Both the position numbers and the translations under genes were made by a program. A stretch of 64,000 nt of DNA, taken from the NCBI GenBank assembly GCA_003244185.1, contig QHBT01000018.1, positions 1-64,000 on the forward strand, in the 5' to 3' direction. This document shows, in pieces, positions 60,780 to 64,000 of the stretch; position 1 is the first letter of the stretch; every line of letters starts with the position of its first letter. The notes under the pieces are model-generated. The model saw only the letters and a program-made list of their open reading frames with translations, was not told the DNA's origin and searched no databases. Source of the stretch: Candidatus Dormiibacter spiritus (GTDB taxonomy: Bacteria; Chloroflexota; Dormibacteria; Dormibacterales; Dormibacteraceae).

Positions 60780-62225
60780 TCAGTGAAGTGCGCGCACGAC
60801 CAAGATCGCTGTCAGGACCGCCAGCACGTAAGTCAACACCAGTAGTGCGTTGGTTGAGCGAATGTCCGAAAGCAGGCGGGCACGGTCGAGGGTCAGCCGG
60901 ACCTCGTGCAGGCCCTCCTTGGTCAGCCGATCCAGACCGTCCATTGCTGCCTGGCGGAGGTTGAAGGGCAGGGCTCCGGGCTTCGGCTTCGTGCTGGCCT
61001 CGCGAAGCCACTGGCCCACACGGGCTCCCCTGCCCAGCTTGGGAGCTGCGGCGGCAGGCTGCTCAGGACGCGGCACCAGCATCGGGAACTGCTGAAAGCC
61101 GCGGCGGCCGCCGTCGACGCCCGCCGCCTGCCTGACCCGCTCCAGGCGGTACTGAAGGTCCGAGAGGCGGCCGACCAAGGCGCCGAGCGTCAGCAGACGG
61201 AGCCAGCGGAAGCGGGCGTTCGCTCGCTTCGCGAGCTTCTCGCGCAGGCGTCCGGCCTCCTCGCCGAGCACCAGCGACCCCTCGTGGAGCAAGAGCAGGG
61301 GGAGGACGTCGTCCACCTCGTGCTCGAGGTAGTAGCGGTGCGCGGCCTCCGGTGATCGAAATTCCTGCTGGTCCGCTTCGGATGGGAGTTGAGTGACGAT
61401 CATGGAGTAGCCCCCGCGCTCGCCACGATCTGGATCTGCGACGGGGACGCCCGAGTAGAGCCGGCGGCCCGCCCCCTCCCACCAGTGCCAGGCCTCGATG
61501 CCGAGCACGCGGCTGACATCGGGCTGCCAGGCCAGAGCGTCCTGTGACGGGAACTGCTCGGCCGACCAGACCACCATCGTGCCCGCGGGAAAGCGCCTCT
61601 CCGCGAGCAGCCCGTGGCTCTCTGGCAGCAGACCAAGGCCCGCTAGCGCGCGCAGGCGCTGCTCCAGGTCCCGCGTCTTGGCGGTCTCCACAGGCTGGAT
61701 CTGCAGGCCGTAGTTGCGCAGCTGCCGGACCGGCGAGGCGTGGCTGGCTCCAAAAACCGCAGCTGCCGTGTCGGCCGGCGCCGCGATCACAGTCGCGGCC
61801 ATCACCATCCCCGGAGCGAACTGGTAGAGCACCAAGCCGAGGCGGTCGACGCCCGACGGCATCGCGAGCTCATGACCACCCCCGGGGTACTTCTTCGCCT
61901 CACCAGGCCGCCAGAAGTGGATGGCCCCAAGAGCCTCCCCGCCACCGGCCTTCGACTGCGCTCGGCGCAAGAGGTTGCGAACCCGCTCGCGATCCTGCCG
62001 ACCCTGCGTGTCCGGCGCCAGCCGCTTCACAAGGGTCTTGGAGAGATGGTCGATGTCGGTGTCCATGAAGGCGTCGGCGACGACGACGGCGACCAGCCGC
62101 AACGGATACTCGCCGTAGCTGGCGGCCAGCCGCTGGTTGTCCCTGATGTCGGACTGGGCCAGGTGCTCAAGAACCCGCCGGTTGTCCTCGATCATCAGCC
62201 GCCGACGCCGCCACCGCTTGAGCAT
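60780..62225 (-). CDS. Unknown protein with C-terminal membrane anchor
   Basis: A 481-residue protein starting MLKRWRRRRLMIEDNRRVLEHL, with a mixed alpha/beta N-terminal half (YPLRLVAVVVADAFMDTDID, HFWRPGEAKKYPGGGHELAM, LVLYQFAPGMVMAATVIAAP), a helical second half and a final membrane segment (TNALLVLTYVLAVLTAILVV). The tail-anchor topology places most of it in the cytoplasm. I do not recognise the family. It lies in a co-directional cluster with the two genes upstream and could be part of an unknown defence or stress system. Confidence 0.7.
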   Translation of the reverse strand: MLKRWRRRRLMIEDNRRVLEHLAQSDIRDNQRLAASYGEYPLRLVAVVVADAFMDTDIDHLSKTLVKRLAPDTQGRQDRERVRNLLRRAQSKAGGGEALGAIHFWRPGEAKKYPGGGHELAMPSGVDRLGLVLYQFAPGMVMAATVIAAPADTAAAVFGASHASPVRQLRNYGLQIQPVETAKTRDLEQRLRALAGLGLLPESHGLLAERRFPAGTMVVWSAEQFPSQDALAWQPDVSRVLGIEAWHWWEGAGRRLYSGVPVADPDRGERGGYSMIVTQLPSEADQQEFRSPEAAHRYYLEHEVDDVLPLLLLHEGSLVLGEEAGRLREKLAKRANARFRWLRLLTLGALVGRLSDLQYRLERVRQAAGVDGGRRGFQQFPMLVPRPEQPAAAAPKLGRGARVGQWLREASTKPKPGALPFNLRQAAMDGLDRLTKEGLHEVRLTLDRARLLSDIRSTNALLVLTYVLAVLTAILVVRALH

Positions 62226-62254
62226 CGGGTTGCTGGCTACGCGTCCAGGTCCGG

Positions 62255-62503
62255 TCAGCCAGCGCGCACCAGCTCGCGATAGAGCTGCTCCTGGGCCATC
62301 GCGACCACCAGCAGCTGCGCGCCATGGTCGCGGTCGAGGGCGTCCGGGCCCAGCTCAAGGCGGTAGAGGCGCTCCCGGCGCCAGGCCTGCAGGCGGAACT
62401 CCTCGCTGTCTCGGACGCGACTCCGGCGGCGGCCGCGCTCGGTCAGGGCCCGGGCTATGCGCTGCTCAGTCGTGATCGTCGGCTCCTGAACTATTAGCTC
62501 TAT
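62255..62503 (-). CDS. Unknown 82-residue protein (ATA start)
   Basis: The frame ELIVQEPTITTEQRIARALT to QEQLYRELVRAG is a coherent charged, helical protein with no ATG, GTG or TTG before its last fifteen residues. ATA 62503-62501 overlaps the stop of the preceding gene as ATAG, the same junction type as in the TauE pair, with GAGGCGG about eight bases upstream. It fills precisely the otherwise empty space between its neighbours. No family recognised. Coding is likely from composition and position; start inferred. Confidence 0.6.
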   Translation of the reverse strand: MELIVQEPTITTEQRIARALTERGRRRSRVRDSEEFRLQAWRRERLYRLELGPDALDRDHGAQLLVVAMAQEQLYRELVRAG

Positions 62504-62817
62504 GCCGCCGCCTCGATGGCGCCGCGAATTGCGGTGTAGAGGGCATAACGCGGAATCGGCATCGCCAGGAAAGTTCCAAGTGCGAGAAGGTGATGGTCCT
62601 CCGAGGCCTGAAACAGAACGCCGGCGAGAGAGTGGGCGACGAATCGGTCGGCATCCTCTCGTGCCTCAGCCAGTTCGGAGCCCTCCGCCGGATGGGCGTC
62701 GCAGTCGAAGTACAGCCCGGTGGCGATCGGCAGCAGGTTGTGTAAGTGGTTGTAGGCCGCGTTGACGGCCGCATTGTCCGCGGCATCCGCCGCCTGGGTC
62801 GTGGTGTTTCCGGTCAT
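62500..62817 (-). CDS. Hypothetical helical protein
   Basis: The protein has 105 residues from ATG 62817, rich in Ala and His, mostly helical (AAVNAAYNHLHNLLPIATGLYFDCDAHPAEG, then DADRFVAHSLAGVLFQASEDHHLLALGTFLAMP). No membrane segment or family recognised. It is 17 bases after the nuclease-like gene and overlaps the next gene, so it belongs to the same operon. Confidence 0.6.
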   Translation of the reverse strand: MTGNTTTQAADAADNAAVNAAYNHLHNLLPIATGLYFDCDAHPAEGSELAEAREDADRFVAHSLAGVLFQASEDHHLLALGTFLAMPIPRYALYTAIRGAIEAAA

Positions 62818-62834
62818 CGCCTTCTCCTCTGGAC

Positions 62835-64000
62835 TCAGTAGCGCCCAAACCGGCCCCGTGCCGGTGGGTCAGGCGCCGGAACGTCGCGACCAATGAGTGT
62901 CGCGAAAGTCTGGAGGTCGGGCGGCACTTCGGCCAGCGGCGTGAGTTGCTCTGCCGCGAGCACGAGTACGTCGTGGCGCTGGCAATCCGCAAGCTCGGAC
63001 GCTACGAGAGAGCTGGCAGGCTGGGTCGTGATGATCACCGGCCTCAACGTCCACTCGGGTTCCAGCGCAGGTGCCACATGCGGCAGCATCCCGAGCCAAG
63101 TTCGAAGCTTGGCGGCCAAATCGTTGCCGGTCGTCGCGCTGATGACGTAAGCCCGATGCAACCGGTCGTCGAAGGCGATCAGATCGACGCCGGCCGACTG
63201 CAGCAGGTGACCGGCGAACAGGACTGAGTAGCCGAGGGCGCCGAACGCATTAGCGAGCGCCAACTCGAAGGCGTCCGGTGGCCGGTCACCCTTACCCATG
63301 CCCGGCATCCGCACGGCAACCTCCTGGCTCAAGTCTTGGCGGCCGAAGCGATACCAGTCGGCTACAAAGCGCTCTCGCAGCAGCTCCGGCGAGCGCGCGC
63401 GTCCGAGATCGACGGACAGTTCCCACCCAAAATCAGCGACCATTCCTCGCTTGCTCAGCCAGACTTTCAGCAGGCCGCCGGGAGGAGTATTGAGATCGGC
63501 TCTCGCTAGGTCCCAACCATTGGCGTCTCGGCCTGCAGCCACGGGCACATGAACGTCCAGCGAAGAGTCGTATAGGCCCGTTCCCACGCGAACCTCAAAG
63601 TCTCCAGGCACCAGCGGCGGGCGATGGTGGACCTCGATTCGTGCCTGCTGCCCGTCGGGATCGTAATGGGCGTCCATCGCGACCGCCAAAGGCATGTGGA
63701 TCAGCAGGTACGGGGAGTCCATCCCCCACGGCGTCGCCAGGTAATCGCGAGAGAAAACGGCCGCCTGCCCACGCGAATTCGGATTGACGTCAAACAGCCG
63801 ATCCTGAAGCCAGGTGCGCGTCTCCTGCTCGAGGGTAGCGCCACCCCCGCTCAGCCGGGCCTCGCGGTACTTGCTTGGAAAGGCCGGGAGATCCTCGACT
63901 AGAGGAAAGTGATCCCCCGAGACGGGCACATCCTGCTGCCACCAGAAATTGGTGATCCCCTCGGGAGGTGGAACTGCCCAGTAGTCGATCTGACCGGACG
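62835..64000 (-). CDS. Unknown protein with C-terminal PD-(D/E)XK nuclease-like domain, 5' end outside the window
   Basis: The frame is open from the window edge (QIDYWAVPPPEGITNFWWQQD...) to 62835; a GTG at 63929 is possible, but the upstream residues look like protein, so the gene probably starts beyond 64000. At about residues 220-290 of the GTG reading there is FELALANAFGALGYSVLFAG, SAGVDLIAFDD, AYVISATTGNDLAAKLRTWLG, the layout of restriction-endonuclease-like domains (helix, D, strand, E/T-x-K). The position of the second acidic residue (usually ECTTG) is Ser-Ala here, so activity is doubtful. It heads the unknown operon running to 60590. Confidence 0.6.
   Translation of the reverse strand, partial: SGQIDYWAVPPPEGITNFWWQQDVPVSGDHFPLVEDLPAFPSKYREARLSGGGATLEQETRTWLQDRLFDVNPNSRGQAAVFSRDYLATPWGMDSPYLLIHMPLAVAMDAHYDPDGQQARIEVHHRPPLVPGDFEVRVGTGLYDSSLDVHVPVAAGRDANGWDLARADLNTPPGGLLKVWLSKRGMVADFGWELSVDLGRARSPELLRERFVADWYRFGRQDLSQEVAVRMPGMGKGDRPPDAFELALANAFGALGYSVLFAGHLLQSAGVDLIAFDDRLHRAYVISATTGNDLAAKLRTWLGMLPHVAPALEPEWTLRPVIITTQPASSLVASELADCQRHDVLVLAAEQLTPLAEVPPDLQTFATLIGRDVPAPDPPARGRFGRY

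Overview
The window is about 64 kb of high-GC bacterial chromosome, probably from an uncultivated soil-type lineage of the Chloroflexota/Dormibacterota or deep Actinomycetota kind. This placement is inference. It rests on GC-rich codon use, SpoVS together with a full mutS-mutL pair, an actinobacterial/Bacillus-type LexA box (CGAAC-N4-GTTCG), a type 2 PyrF, a group II truncated globin, a GpgS-type enzyme and a Mec/CysM pair. No rRNA, tRNA or CRISPR array was seen.

Region 1 (1-12,050) is a dense plus-strand housekeeping run: YmdB-type phosphoesterase, SpoVS, MiaB, MutS, MutL, MiaA, HflX, then DapE, DapC and DapD of the succinylase lysine pathway. Region 2 (12,079-13,150) is an SOS hub: lexA and a divergent LysM membrane protein resembling YneA/DivS/ChiZ share three LexA-box-like sites. 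Region 3 (13,198-25,138) holds a glutaredoxin, a glycosyltransferase, DUF3147-like and other membrane proteins, a permease, a universal stress protein, a second SOS-type promoter (20,217-20,245) driving an unrecognised two-gene unit, a TetR/acyl-CoA dehydrogenase pair with a palindromic operator, a TauE/SafE exporter split into two half-genes, a TIGR00300 ornithine cyclodeaminase-like protein and pyrF.

Region 4 (25,311-32,536) has nadE and a pyruvate dehydrogenase operon in which E3 and E1-alpha form one open frame. Region 5 (32,542-41,411) has a two-component system, der, and a carbohydrate cluster: glycogen-debranching-type enzyme, GT4 glycosyltransferase, and a universal-stress/GpgS fusion. 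Region 6 (41,590-50,924) is a long minus-strand run of ABC exporter, truncated globin, ferredoxin, isocitrate dehydrogenase family enzyme, D,D-carboxypeptidase, enolase, a Cys/Met PLP enzyme, CysM and Mec-type protease.

Region 7 (50,925-64,000) is accessory: an ArsR/SRPBCC operon, an IS remnant, TrpB2, a broken Rhs gene with a candidate toxin tip and immunity protein, a serine recombinase broken by an inversion, and a cluster of unknown genes that includes a CD-NTase-like remnant and a PD-(D/E)XK-like protein running off the window.

One feature recurs across regions. Several genes can only be read completely if they start at CTG or ATA, usually where that codon overlaps the previous gene's stop as CTGA or ATAG. 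Two coherent genes (truncated globin 48,493-48,903 and an unknown 82-residue protein 62,255-62,503) have no ATG/GTG/TTG start at all. A second recurring feature is -10 hexamers lying only about 7-9 bases before start codons, which suggests leaderless mRNAs. The strongest candidates for something undescribed are this start-codon pattern, the SOS unit at 19,590-20,245, the E3-E1-alpha fusion with an internal start signal, and the Rhs tip/immunity pair.
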